IMG/VR virus record: IMGVR_UViG_3300010413_000096
Coordinates: 1-64,000 of that record
Length of the DNA: 64,000 nt
Direction: 5' to 3' (one strand)
DNA from: a virus
Both the position numbers and the translations under genes were made by a program. This document shows, one piece after another, positions 15,883 through 22,600 of the stretch (within the stretch, counting starts at the first letter, position 1; every line of letters starts with the position of its first letter). Below the pieces are notes generated by a model. That model did no database searches. It saw only the letters and a list, made by a program, of their open reading frames with translations, and had not been told where the DNA came from.

Positions 15883-17811
15883 CTATTGCAGGATGAAGTA
15901 GTTGATGTGGTCACCCGCTCGAACCAGTTCGAAGGGGGTGATTTGCGTGGTGGACGTCTCCGCATAGTCGTCGTCGTTGGCGACCGAGCCGGGGTCACGG
16001 AGCAACTTGCGCCAAAACACCCAGAGATTGACTCCGTTGTTGGTGCCGTCCAGGGTGTAGGTGTTCCCACCGGGAAGGGTATGCGCGGTCTGCTTGGGAA
16101 TCGCGGAGGTCAGTCGCTCGATGACGCGCGTCACACTGCTGCCCGCGATGGCGTTGGACAGCGCTTGGAGCGAGGCAGTGATGGTCTGGCCACTGGTCAG
16201 GAACAAACCGGTGTAGTTTCGGTCACCGATTTGTTCGTTCAGCTCGTTGAGGCACTCCTCGACGCTGGTGTCCGAGGGGTTCGGCAAATCAGACCAGACG
16301 TAGTTCGCACCCGTGTTGGTGAGCGTGGGCGAGGTTTCACCATCGGCAGCACCGATGAACTCACGAATCTCACCGATGTCCTGGGTGAGGGCCGCGTCGG
16401 AGACGATGCCTCCGATGAGCGTGGTGCGCCCGGCAGTCTCTGAGAGTTCGTCCAGGCGGTAGCGGTCGCCGTAGTAGAAGTCCAAGCTTCCGGGGTGCCG
16501 GCTGACCTGCCACTTGATGGACCCGTCGTTGCCATCCGTGGTGAACGCCGCACCGTCCACCGTGACCGAAGAGGTCGAGATGAAGGCGGTGATTTTGGCG
16601 TGGCGTTGGTTGCCGTCAACCGCCGTGTTGTAGAGCGTCAGGTAACGGCCCACGTCCGCTTCGGACATGCCCGAAAGGCCCGTGACGTTGTTCGTGCCGT
16701 TGCTCACGCTGGCGGCGGCGCCGCTGCGACCGGAGATGATTTCCAGCTCGCTGTCGGTGGCTGCGCCTGTGTTCAGGCCGCTGAGGAGCTGGATGAAGAA
16801 GCGCGTGCCTTCGTTGTCCGCTGTGCGGTTGGGGTCTTTCTCGTTGCCAAAGGAGCGGCCGAAGATACGGTCGCCGTCTTCCTCTTCGAGACCGAGACGT
16901 ACCAGCGGGTCCACGACATCCACGAAGGTGGCGTCGTAGTTGGCCGCATCCTCGGCGCCCGAGTCTGCGATGGGGATGCCTCGGCGGTCGACCGCATCGG
17001 CGTAGCTACGGCTGGACAGGATACCCTTGAGGTCTCCCTCGAGCTTCCAGTCGCAGCTTTCGTTGGTCAGAGAGTTCAGGCCATCCAGCTCGACGGTTTG
17101 ACCGTCCGTGACCGCTTTGATGCGGTACGTGCCGTCGGCATCGGTCGAGTTCGAGATGGTGATGAAGGAGTTGAGGTCCCCCGCGACGAAGTGCATGTCG
17201 GTGACCACGAAGGTCTCGTCGCCGATGGCCAGGGTACCCGTGCCGGTTTCTGCGATAGAAGGACGCAGCTTGGCAGCCACTTCCTGGACATCGCGAACAC
17301 GCGCGTAGCCATCCACCGACAGAAGGTTCGTCAGGTTCTTGGGAATGCTCACACCCACCGCGCTGGGGCGCTGATAGGTGGGTACGTCGCTGGTGTGGCT
17401 CGCGGTGCCTTTGATGAGCTTGCGGTCGGTGCGCTCGAAGTTGAGGTCGTCCTCGAGCGAGTAGGGCTCGTTGATGGTCCACGTCCCCGCGTACGCTTCG
17501 GTGACGCCACTCGCGTTGGTATACTTGAGCGTCGTTCCCGAGGTGACATCCTCGATGAGGAATTCACCGTTGTTGCCGGGGCTGGTCGCACCCGCGATTG
17601 TGATGAAGCGACCGATGTCCGCGCTGGTGAACGCGGCGCCTGCGTCGGTGAGCGTGACTACGCCCGCTGCCACTGCGAAGCTATCGCCTGTTCCGGTGCT
17701 CGTTTGAGAACCTTTGGCGAGCCCCTCGTCGGCCAGCGTCTTGGCGTTGTCGACGTTGATGGAACCCTGGATGTCCAGGAGTTGGCTCAGAAGCCCTGCT
17801 TTGACCGACAT
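15883..17811 (-). CDS. Large virion protein with repeated beta modules
   Basis: This 642-residue protein starts at ATG 17811 after AGGAGAATCAC. It contains at least three copies of a roughly 50-residue module: about residues 50-110 (FTSADIGRFITIAGATSPGN), 200-250 (FVAGDLNSFITISNSTDADG) and 385-435 (MSEADVGRYLTLYNTAVDGN). The same pattern occurs in the sheath and in the ITRSAGK protein. Between the modules lies an acidic stretch (VRLGLEEEDGDRIFGR), and the C-terminal 200 residues look like a trimerising or attachment domain (ECLNELNEQIGDRNYTGLF). It may be a baseplate, fibre or tail-tube-associated protein. No specific family is recognised. Confidence 0.68.
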   Translation of the reverse strand: MSVKAGLLSQLLDIQGSINVDNAKTLADEGLAKGSQTSTGTGDSFAVAAGVVTLTDAGAAFTSADIGRFITIAGATSPGNNGEFLIEDVTSGTTLKYTNASGVTEAYAGTWTINEPYSLEDDLNFERTDRKLIKGTASHTSDVPTYQRPSAVGVSIPKNLTNLLSVDGYARVRDVQEVAAKLRPSIAETGTGTLAIGDETFVVTDMHFVAGDLNSFITISNSTDADGTYRIKAVTDGQTVELDGLNSLTNESCDWKLEGDLKGILSSRSYADAVDRRGIPIADSGAEDAANYDATFVDVVDPLVRLGLEEEDGDRIFGRSFGNEKDPNRTADNEGTRFFIQLLSGLNTGAATDSELEIISGRSGAAASVSNGTNNVTGLSGMSEADVGRYLTLYNTAVDGNQRHAKITAFISTSSVTVDGAAFTTDGNDGSIKWQVSRHPGSLDFYYGDRYRLDELSETAGRTTLIGGIVSDAALTQDIGEIREFIGAADGETSPTLTNTGANYVWSDLPNPSDTSVEECLNELNEQIGDRNYTGLFLTSGQTITASLQALSNAIAGSSVTRVIERLTSAIPKQTAHTLPGGNTYTLDGTNNGVNLWVFWRKLLRDPGSVANDDDYAETSTTQITPFELVRAGDHINYFILQ

Positions 17812-17826
17812 GTGATTCTCCTATCG

Positions 17827-18126
17827 CTAGACGGCAGCTATGTAGTCTGCACGCAGTCTGCTCGTTGTTTGCGGCGTAAAGTGTCGAATGCGCACGAGGT
17901 CGAAACCTCCACCGGGCACGCTTTCAAGCACCTCGTATTCGTATTCAAACAGCCGACGACCTCCATGATACACCTTCACTTGAGACCTCGGCGGGTCGTG
18001 AACGGCTGGTTCGGGGAGATAGAAGTCTTTGTTCGCATCGTTGTAAACTCCAATGAGCGCAATGTTCTCCCTGACCCTGAGTAGCAACGCGCCGCCGGCT
18101 GCTGAACTGGTAGCTTGTAAGCGCAT
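17827..18126 (-). CDS. Small beta-type structural protein
   Basis: The protein has 99 residues starting MRLQATSSAAGGALLL. It contains QVKVYHGGRRLFEYEYEVLE and a closing LRADYIAAV, the short 'V.V.G.RL...DY.V' beta module often found in phage virion proteins. The gap upstream (18127-18182) carries a strong late promoter-like motif, so this gene may begin the tail transcript that continues to the sheath region. Function is unknown. Confidence 0.6.
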   Translation of the reverse strand: MRLQATSSAAGGALLLRVRENIALIGVYNDANKDFYLPEPAVHDPPRSQVKVYHGGRRLFEYEYEVLESVPGGGFDLVRIRHFTPQTTSRLRADYIAAV

Positions 18127-18173
18127 TCGTCACTCCAGCTCATGTTACCAGTTGCAGCAAGCATTCCACCTCT

Positions 18174-18183
18174 AAGTATAGGT
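18174..18183 (-). promoter_or_regulatory. Putative phage late promoter motif (ACCTATACTT)
   Basis: The minus strand reads ACCTATACTT 47 bases before the start at 18126, downstream of the stop of the previous gene. It is identical over ten bases to the copy at 38591-38600. Confidence 0.6.
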
Positions 18184-18431
18184 CATTTGGCACGTTTCAG
18201 TAGCCTCAAAAAGTTGCGCTTCGTCGCGTCATACATCGCAAAAACGGAGTTCAGGTACTCTTCTTTGAACTCCGACATCTGCTCTTCTGTGATGTCGAAG
18301 CGTACCCAAAGCTGCTGTCCTTGAAAGTAGTGACCCGCCGTGTCGATTTTTTTGACGACCTTGATGAACGTGGCCAGATTCATGTCCGCTGTGTCTGGTA
18401 GTTTCTTGTGCGTCTGTGCGTGCTGTGTCAT
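18183..18431 (-). CDS. Small hypothetical helical protein
   Basis: The protein has 82 residues starting MTQHAQTHKKLPDTADMN. It is charged and helical, with VRFDITEEQMSEFKEEYLNS and a basic end (KRNFLRLLKRAK). It is isolated between a rho-independent-type terminator upstream and a late promoter-like motif downstream, so it must be expressed from its own signal or by read-through. A 12/13 match to the TTTAC-N3-GTAAA palindrome (18436-18448) lies right before its start codon and could be an operator. Function is unknown. Confidence 0.55.
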   Translation of the reverse strand: MTQHAQTHKKLPDTADMNLATFIKVVKKIDTAGHYFQGQQLWVRFDITEEQMSEFKEEYLNSVFAMYDATKRNFLRLLKRAK

Positions 18432-18435
18432 GTGC

Positions 18436-18448
18436 TTTACCGCGTAAT
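18436..18448. repeat. Near-copy of the TTTAC-N3-GTAAA palindrome (12/13)
   Basis: TTTACCGCGTAAT differs from the consensus in the last base. It sits 5 bases upstream of the minus-strand ATG at 18431, in an otherwise gene-free gap. Confidence 0.45.
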
Positions 18449-18464
18449 GTCATGTCGGTTCTAA

Positions 18465-18501
18465 CAAAAAGGCGCGTGCAGCCGTAGCCAACACGCGCCT
18501 T
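18465..18501 (-). terminator. Rho-independent terminator after the capsid operon
   Basis: On the minus strand a 10-bp perfect stem (AAGGCGCGTG with CACGCGCCTT; arms at 18492-18501 and 18469-18478) with a 13-base loop is followed by a run of T residues (TTTTTGTT). It lies 21 bases after the stop of the gene at 18522-18983 and would end the capsid transcript. Confidence 0.85.
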
Positions 18502-18521
18502 CAAGAAAGCTAGTTTGGATG

Positions 18522-18983
18522 CTATTTGCCGCTGCGAGAACCCCGTCCTCTGCGACGGGACCCCTTCGACGATGGCGCGTCCTCGTCCGCATCCTCTTTC
18601 GGCTCCTCCGCCTTCGCCGACGTTACCACAACGGGCTTCTCCTCGACAGACACGTTGTCCGTGAGGTCCACCTCTGTGGTCTTCGGCTCTTCTTTCGGAG
18701 GTTCTTCTTTGGGTGGCTCGGGTTTCGGAGCCGCCTTGGGAGCGGGTTTGGGCGCCGCCGCCGGAGCAGGGGCGGGGGCGGAGACTGGAGCCGGGCCTCC
18801 CAGCTTGGTAGCCTCGAGACCGGCTTTCAGGTAGTGCTGCACCAGGGGGTGCTTGAAGGTGACGGCGTCGACGTTGGCTCCCGCGCCCTTCTCTGCAAGG
18901 ACGATGGGTTGGCCTCGGTCATCCAGGACCTGCGATAGGTCCAAGGAACCGTCCCCTTTCCAGGTGAGACGGTATTTATCCAT
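18522..18983 (-). CDS. Pro/Ala/Glu-rich capsid-region protein
   Basis: I choose ATG 18983, which follows GGAGGGAACC, giving 153 residues. Residues 1-65 are a small folded region (MDKYRLTWKGDGSLDLSQVL ... HPLVQHYLKAGLEATK). The rest is a low-complexity linker of Pro, Ala, Lys and Glu (PAAAPKPAPKAAPKPEPPKE) ending in a basic tail (SKGSRRRGRGSRSGK). It follows the major capsid gene and precedes the terminator. A head decoration, head-tail joining or internal protein is possible. The basic tail could contact DNA. Confidence 0.62.
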   Translation of the reverse strand: MDKYRLTWKGDGSLDLSQVLDDRGQPIVLAEKGAGANVDAVTFKHPLVQHYLKAGLEATKLGGPAPVSAPAPAPAAAPKPAPKAAPKPEPPKEEPPKEEPKTTEVDLTDNVSVEEKPVVVTSAKAEEPKEDADEDAPSSKGSRRRGRGSRSGK

Positions 18984-19039
18984 GGTTCCCTCCATCGGCG
19001 CACGTCGAGACATGCGCTATGAGCTAGCCGCCACCAACC

Positions 19040-19055
19040 GCCGGGCGAACCCGGC
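19040..19055 (-). promoter_or_regulatory. Stable hairpin after the major capsid gene
   Basis: The minus strand has GCCGGG-TTCG-CCCGGC, a 6-bp GC stem with a TTCG tetraloop, 10 bases past the capsid stop. There is no T-run. It may protect the 3' end of capsid mRNA or give partial termination. Confidence 0.55.
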
Positions 19056-19064
19056 TACGTCCGA

Positions 19065-19979
19065 CTAGGTCGGGAACTGGATGACCTGGAAGGCAATCGT
19101 GTTGCCGATGCCGATGCCAGGTGCCGCGTAGCTCCAGAACTCGATGATGTCGGCTTCCTGCTTGATGTACAGCGTCGCATCCTGAAGCAGGAAGAAGTTG
19201 CCGAGGAAGTTCTCGGGGGCGAAGACGTACGCCTTCTTCGGGTCCAGGATGTCGCCCTTGATGGTCGACACCACTGGGATACCCCAGAGCTTCTCCTCGT
19301 CCTCGATGCCCTCGTCGTAGTGCCGGCTGGCCACGTCGTCACCGACGCTGGTGGCTGGCAGGTCGAGAGCCTCGTAGTACAGCTCCTTCGTCATCAGGAT
19401 TTTCCCGATGGGCTGACGCCGGCGGACCATCGCCTGGAAGGCCTTCCGGAACGCCGAGGAGTTGAACCCGGTGCCAGCGGTGATTTGCACCGCCGCGTTC
19501 AGGGCCGCCAAGTCGTCCACCGTGACGATGAACTTCTTGTCCTCCTGGTCCGCCATGTCCTTCACGGAGTTGTCCGAGAGGATTTTGCGGATGTCGTTCT
19601 GGTAGGTCATCAGCTCCCACTTGTTCTTGGTGAAGCGCTGGGATTCGGTCTTCCCGAACTTCACCGCGTAGCGGGGGCCTCGGAACCAGGTCCGGGGACC
19701 GGTGCCCTGAAACGTGACGAAGGTGGCCACGCTGTCGGGCTCCTTCTCCACGATTTTCTTGGGCTGGTCCGTGTTCTCGTCCCGGTCGATTTCATCGTCC
19801 CCGAGGAGAATCGGGTTGATGACCTCGCGGGCGAAGGACTCCTGGCGCACCTTCATACGAATGAAGGCGCTCCCCTCGTCCTGGGCTTCTTTGACTCGGC
19901 CCTCTTCCAGCTTCCGCACGAAGTTGGAGTTGATGAGCTGGGCCGAGACTTCCTTTGTCTCGGTCTGATATGCACGCAT
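19065..19979 (-). CDS. Major capsid protein (HK97-fold type)
   Basis: This 304-residue protein starts after GGAGGACACG. An N-terminal charged helical segment (residues 1-45, FVRKLEEGRVKEAQDEGSAF) leads to RQESFAREVINPILLGDDEI and EKEPDSVATFVTFQG, a pattern I associate with myovirus capsid proteins. Later elements include KNKWELMTYQNDIRKILSDN and KDMADQEDKKFIVTVDDL, with beta-rich C-terminal PGIGIGNTIAFQVIQFP. It is downstream of the prohead protease, scaffold-like and decoration genes, the usual capsid order. No long N-terminal delta domain is visible; KEA near residue 31 could be a maturation cleavage site (inference). It is one of the shorter HK97-type capsid proteins. Confidence 0.82.
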   Translation of the reverse strand: MRAYQTETKEVSAQLINSNFVRKLEEGRVKEAQDEGSAFIRMKVRQESFAREVINPILLGDDEIDRDENTDQPKKIVEKEPDSVATFVTFQGTGPRTWFRGPRYAVKFGKTESQRFTKNKWELMTYQNDIRKILSDNSVKDMADQEDKKFIVTVDDLAALNAAVQITAGTGFNSSAFRKAFQAMVRRRQPIGKILMTKELYYEALDLPATSVGDDVASRHYDEGIEDEEKLWGIPVVSTIKGDILDPKKAYVFAPENFLGNFFLLQDATLYIKQEADIIEFWSYAAPGIGIGNTIAFQVIQFPT

Positions 19980-19999
19980 CGTGTCCTCCGAATGTTCAA

Positions 20000-20017
20000 G
20001 CCGGAAAAGAGACCGGC
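20000..20017 (-). promoter_or_regulatory. Short hairpin and variant motif upstream of capsid gene
   Basis: On the minus strand GCCGG-TCTCTTTT-CCGGC forms a small stem-loop 21 bases upstream of the capsid ATG. Further upstream at 20036-20045 the minus strand reads ACCTAGAACG, a degenerate version of the late promoter-like motif. The gap 19980-20058 holds no gene. Confidence 0.35.
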
Positions 20018-20058
20018 ACTCTTGTTACGTTACCTCGTTCTAGGTCGCCCCGACCCGT

Positions 20059-20514
20059 CTACTGCGCGTCGGCGATGTAGACCTTGCCCTCGGTGGCCGT
20101 CTTGTCGTACAGGACGTAGCCGATGAGCTGGTCCGTGGCGCCCTTCACCTTGAGCTTGCCCGCGTTGAACGACACCGGGGTGCCGGGCGGATACGAGCCG
20201 GCCTCGTACTGGTCGGTCGACCAGATGAGTCCGCTGCCCACGCGGCAGGCCTGTCCACCTTCGACGAACTGACCGGAGTAGTCGTCGTTGCCCTCCATCA
20301 CCAGCCAGACCTGCACGGGGTCGGCGGAGGTGATGTCCGGGGTGGTGGCGGCGTCCATGACGGTCTCGCCGTTTTGCAGTTCCTGGGTGACGAGCGTTCC
20401 ACCGGGGAGGCTCACGGGCACGCCAGCGTTCTTCTTCACCTTGAAGGGCTCGGCCAGCGCGCTTCCGTTGGGGTAACCCCGATGAAAGTCGAACTTCGAA
20501 TTCAGAATGGCCAT
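20059..20514 (-). CDS. Probable capsid decoration/stabilisation protein
   Basis: The 151-residue protein is beta-rich and lacks membrane segments. It begins MAILNSKFDFHRGYPNGSA and contains FKVKKNAGVPVSLPGGTLVT, VQVWLVMEGNDDYSGQF and a final beta strand VYIADAQ. A small beta-barrel next to and upstream of the major capsid gene is typical of decoration or head-fibre base proteins. Its ribosome site is AGGAGAGACACC. The specific family is not recognised, so the role comes from context. Confidence 0.68.
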   Translation of the reverse strand: MAILNSKFDFHRGYPNGSALAEPFKVKKNAGVPVSLPGGTLVTQELQNGETVMDAATTPDITSADPVQVWLVMEGNDDYSGQFVEGGQACRVGSGLIWSTDQYEAGSYPPGTPVSFNAGKLKVKGATDQLIGYVLYDKTATEGKVYIADAQ

Positions 20515-20547
20515 GGTGTCTCTCCTGTTTAGAGGGGGCGACCCTCG

Positions 20548-20928
20548 TTACGACATTATCCAGTTCAAGAAATGGTCGTCGGCTTGCGCAGACGCCTCTT
20601 TCACTTGCTCCGCTTTCGACGTCGGCGCCGCCGAATCGCCATCCCGAATGTCGCTGGATTCGCCCAATCCGTCGGGGGGTGCTTCGGCATGCCGTTCTGC
20701 CAGCTTGGCGAACGCTTCGACGACACCTTGGTCGGACGAAGCGATTTTCTCGAGGACGTCGTCGGGAAGACTCTCGCCTGTGACGTTGGCAACCTTCTCC
20801 CCGAGTTCCCTCGCGACCTTCAGACGCTCGGCCCGCGCGGTTTCCTCCCGCTGAACTTCCTCTTGGTCGAGGTGTTCGGCCAGCTTCTCCAGCGCTTCCG
20901 CTGTTTTCAGCAAGAATTCGCGCGACAT
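20548..20928 (-). CDS. Acidic helical protein, scaffold-like
   Basis: I choose ATG 20928, five bases after GGGAGG, giving 126 residues (MSREFLLKTAEALEKLAEHL). An ATG three bases earlier is too close to the ribosome site. The protein is almost all charged helix with likely coiled coil (QEEVQREETARAERLKVAREL) and an acidic C-terminal half. It includes the motif LLKTAEAL. Acidic coiled-coil proteins before the capsid gene often act as scaffolds or internal head proteins. The start is shared with the stop of the small gene upstream (TGATG). Confidence 0.62.
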   Translation of the reverse strand: MSREFLLKTAEALEKLAEHLDQEEVQREETARAERLKVARELGEKVANVTGESLPDDVLEKIASSDQGVVEAFAKLAERHAEAPPDGLGESSDIRDGDSAAPTSKAEQVKEASAQADDHFLNWIMS

Positions 20929-21071
20929 CATTTCCTCCCGAGCTTCCGTTTCAGCAAGGTCAACCCCACGGAGCCGCGAATGAGTTCGGCGCACTTGACC
21001 ATCTTGCGCTTCTCGTGCTCGTCGGCTTCTTTGCGCAGCTCGGCTGCTAGTTTACGAAGTTCTTCCTGCAT
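20928..21071 (-). CDS. Small basic protein (47 residues)
   Basis: ATG 21071 to TGA 20928-20930 encodes 47 residues starting MQEELRKLAAELRKEADEHE and ending in a basic segment (TLLKRKLGRK). It overlaps the end of the upstream gene by 20 bases, and its stop overlaps the next start (TGATG). The amphipathic helix plus basic tail, the tight coupling at both ends and the lack of any gap support it as a real gene. Function is unknown; it belongs to the scaffold/capsid cluster. Confidence 0.6.
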   Translation of the reverse strand: MQEELRKLAAELRKEADEHEKRKMVKCAELIRGSVGLTLLKRKLGRK

Positions 21072-21303
21072 TGACCTGTGCCACGAAGTTGCGGAGGTCA
21101 TCATACGAGACCTCGGGGTTTTCCGTCATGTTCCGACACTGCTCCGCGAGCTTCATCAGCTCTTGGCCAACATCGGTTCGAACGCGAGGCTGCATGGTGC
21201 CGCGAAGCACCTGCCGCTCTGCGGTCTTGATTTGTTCTTCGGCGGCGACCTCTCGCAGAATTTGCGAGGCGGCTTCGCTGACCGATGGGTACTTCATCCG
21301 CAT
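21052..21303 (-). CDS. Small helical head-cluster protein
   Basis: The protein has 83 residues starting MRMKYPSVSEAASQILREVA. It is wholly helical, with EEQIKTAERQVLRG carrying a KTA motif, and a C-terminal helix (SYDDLRNFVAQVNAG). It begins where the upstream gene stops and overlaps the next small gene. No family is recognised. A role in prohead assembly is inferred from position only. Confidence 0.58.
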   Translation of the reverse strand: MRMKYPSVSEAASQILREVAAEEQIKTAERQVLRGTMQPRVRTDVGQELMKLAEQCRNMTENPEVSYDDLRNFVAQVNAGRTS

Positions 21304-21878
21304 CAGTATCCTCCAACGCCTTCGAGTTCGGGGTACAGACCCGTGCGGCCCACGCCGCGCGCAACCTGTCCGAGACCTCGAACGAGCTGAGGTGCAGCGA
21401 GACCAGCAGCAGCGCCGGCACCGAACGCGATGTTCCGTGTGCGCCGCTTGTCGGCTTCGCCTCGTTCTTTTCCAGCACCGTAAGCGAGTGCGCCTCCACC
21501 TGCGCCAAGGGCTCCAAGGCCCAAGCCACCAGCGGCTAGCGCTTTGTAGCGCCCCAACTGACCAGGTTTCGCGCCGAGTTCACCCATCTCTTTGGCGTAC
21601 TGAGCCGCTTGCTGTTCCGCCTTCTGCTTCGCAGCTTGCGCCGCAGCGACATCGAACTCCATCTGGCCCATGCGGTGGGCTGCGTCCTGAATCGCTTTCT
21701 CCTTCGCCGCGAGTTGCTCGCTTGCTTGAGCGAACCCACGTTCGGCACGCTGGATGCGCCCTGGTTTGGCGACCACACGACCCAGCCAGTCGAAGAAGCC
21801 AGCCTCTTTTGTCAGCGTTCCGTGTGCGTCTTGGAAGAGCTGACCGTAGAGGCCGAGTATGTCAGGACGGTACCGCAT
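21303..21878 (-). CDS. Coiled-coil protein with Gly/Ala hydrophobic tail
   Basis: The protein has 191 residues. The N-terminus MRYRPDILGLYGQLFQDAHG and following TLTKEAGFFDWLG faintly resemble the late-protein tag. Residues 45-115 form a Gln/Ala/Lys coiled coil (EQLAAKEKAIQDAAHRMGQM). Residues 115-170 are Gly/Ala-rich and hydrophobic (ALAAGGLGLGALGAGGGALA, AFGAGAAAGLAAPQLV), possibly two membrane-active helices. Similar Gly/Ala segments occur in other tagged proteins here. It may be an internal virion protein; the function is unknown. Confidence 0.6.
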   Translation of the reverse strand: MRYRPDILGLYGQLFQDAHGTLTKEAGFFDWLGRVVAKPGRIQRAERGFAQASEQLAAKEKAIQDAAHRMGQMEFDVAAAQAAKQKAEQQAAQYAKEMGELGAKPGQLGRYKALAAGGLGLGALGAGGGALAYGAGKERGEADKRRTRNIAFGAGAAAGLAAPQLVRGLGQVARGVGRTGLYPELEGVGGY

Positions 21879-21879
21879 G

Positions 21880-22527
21880 TTACGCCGCTTGCTGCACCTG
21901 ACGGAGCACGTTGTTGATGGTCAGAGCGCCTTGCTTGTAGCACTCCGAGGCCATCTTGTGCATCTCGGTCATCGTGTCGCCGTAGCCGCTCTGGAAGTCG
22001 TCCTCGGCGGTCTTGACCAGTTGGTCCCAGGTCTGCCGGTATCCGAGGTCGACCGCCTCTTTGACGAGGTCCGGGTTCTCGGAAGCGAACTTCTGGAACT
22101 CGGCGTCGTTGGCGGCGGCGGTCTTGATGGCGTGGAGGTCCGCATCGGCGGCGAGGGAACGCGGCTGTGCCTGAGCGGTTTTCACGCTCGGGGCTTGCAG
22201 GGCCGCTTCTTCGTACTGCCCGAAGCGCTCCATGAAACCGTCGCACATGGCGGCGCCGTAGATTTGCGCTTGCTTCATCATCGCTTCCTCTTCGGCGGAC
22301 GTCAGGTCCTCGGCGAGCTTGAGCAGGTCCCCGGCGGGGTTCCGCGAGGGCTCGGTCGCAGCGGCAGTCTTCACCTGGGAAGGCGCGGCTGCGAGCGCTT
22401 CGCGCAACGCTCCACGGAGGGCGTCGGGGTTCGTTGGCGTTCTGTTGCTGGTCGCGGCCGATGCGGTCTTGATGCCCTCTTCGGAACGGCTCGCGTCCAG
22501 GCGTTTCATGATGTCTTTGATTTCCAT
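21880..22527 (-). CDS. Scaffold/prohead-core-like protein with repeated KTA sites
   Basis: I choose ATG 22527, preceded by GAGGTCACC, giving 215 residues (MEIKDIMKRLDASRSEEG). The protein is helical and has five copies of a hydrophobic-K-T-A motif: GIKTAS, QVKTAA, SVKTAQ, AIKTAA and LVKTAE, spaced by 30-70 residues. If the prohead protease cuts at such sites, this protein would be chopped into pieces during maturation, as scaffold cores are. It lies directly between the prohead protease and the capsid cluster and has a late promoter-like motif upstream. The function is inferred. Confidence 0.62.
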   Translation of the reverse strand: MEIKDIMKRLDASRSEEGIKTASAATSNRTPTNPDALRGALREALAAAPSQVKTAAATEPSRNPAGDLLKLAEDLTSAEEEAMMKQAQIYGAAMCDGFMERFGQYEEAALQAPSVKTAQAQPRSLAADADLHAIKTAAANDAEFQKFASENPDLVKEAVDLGYRQTWDQLVKTAEDDFQSGYGDTMTEMHKMASECYKQGALTINNVLRQVQQAA

Positions 22528-22563
22528 GGTGACCTCGCTACGGTTCCAGGCAAATTTCAACCC

Positions 22564-22573
22564 AATAATAGGT
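22564..22573 (-). promoter_or_regulatory. Putative phage late promoter motif (ACCTATTATT)
   Basis: The minus strand reads ACCTATTATTGGGTTG in the gap 22528-22600, with the motif 36 bases before the start at 22527. The extension TTGGGTTG is shared with the copy at 32706-32715. Confidence 0.58.
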
Positions 22574-22600
22574 CGAAGGTCCTGGGAAGACAAGTTAGAT

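Noticed and set aside
16495-18084. A 529-codon plus-strand open frame
   Set aside because: It is antisense to the 642-residue virion protein and crosses the promoter-like gap region without its own signals; the composition is that of a shadow frame.
19061-20045. ACCTAG sequences by the capsid genes as full late promoters
   Set aside because: They differ from RCCTATWHT at the T after CCTA and one overlaps the capsid stop codon, so I mention them only as degenerate candidates.
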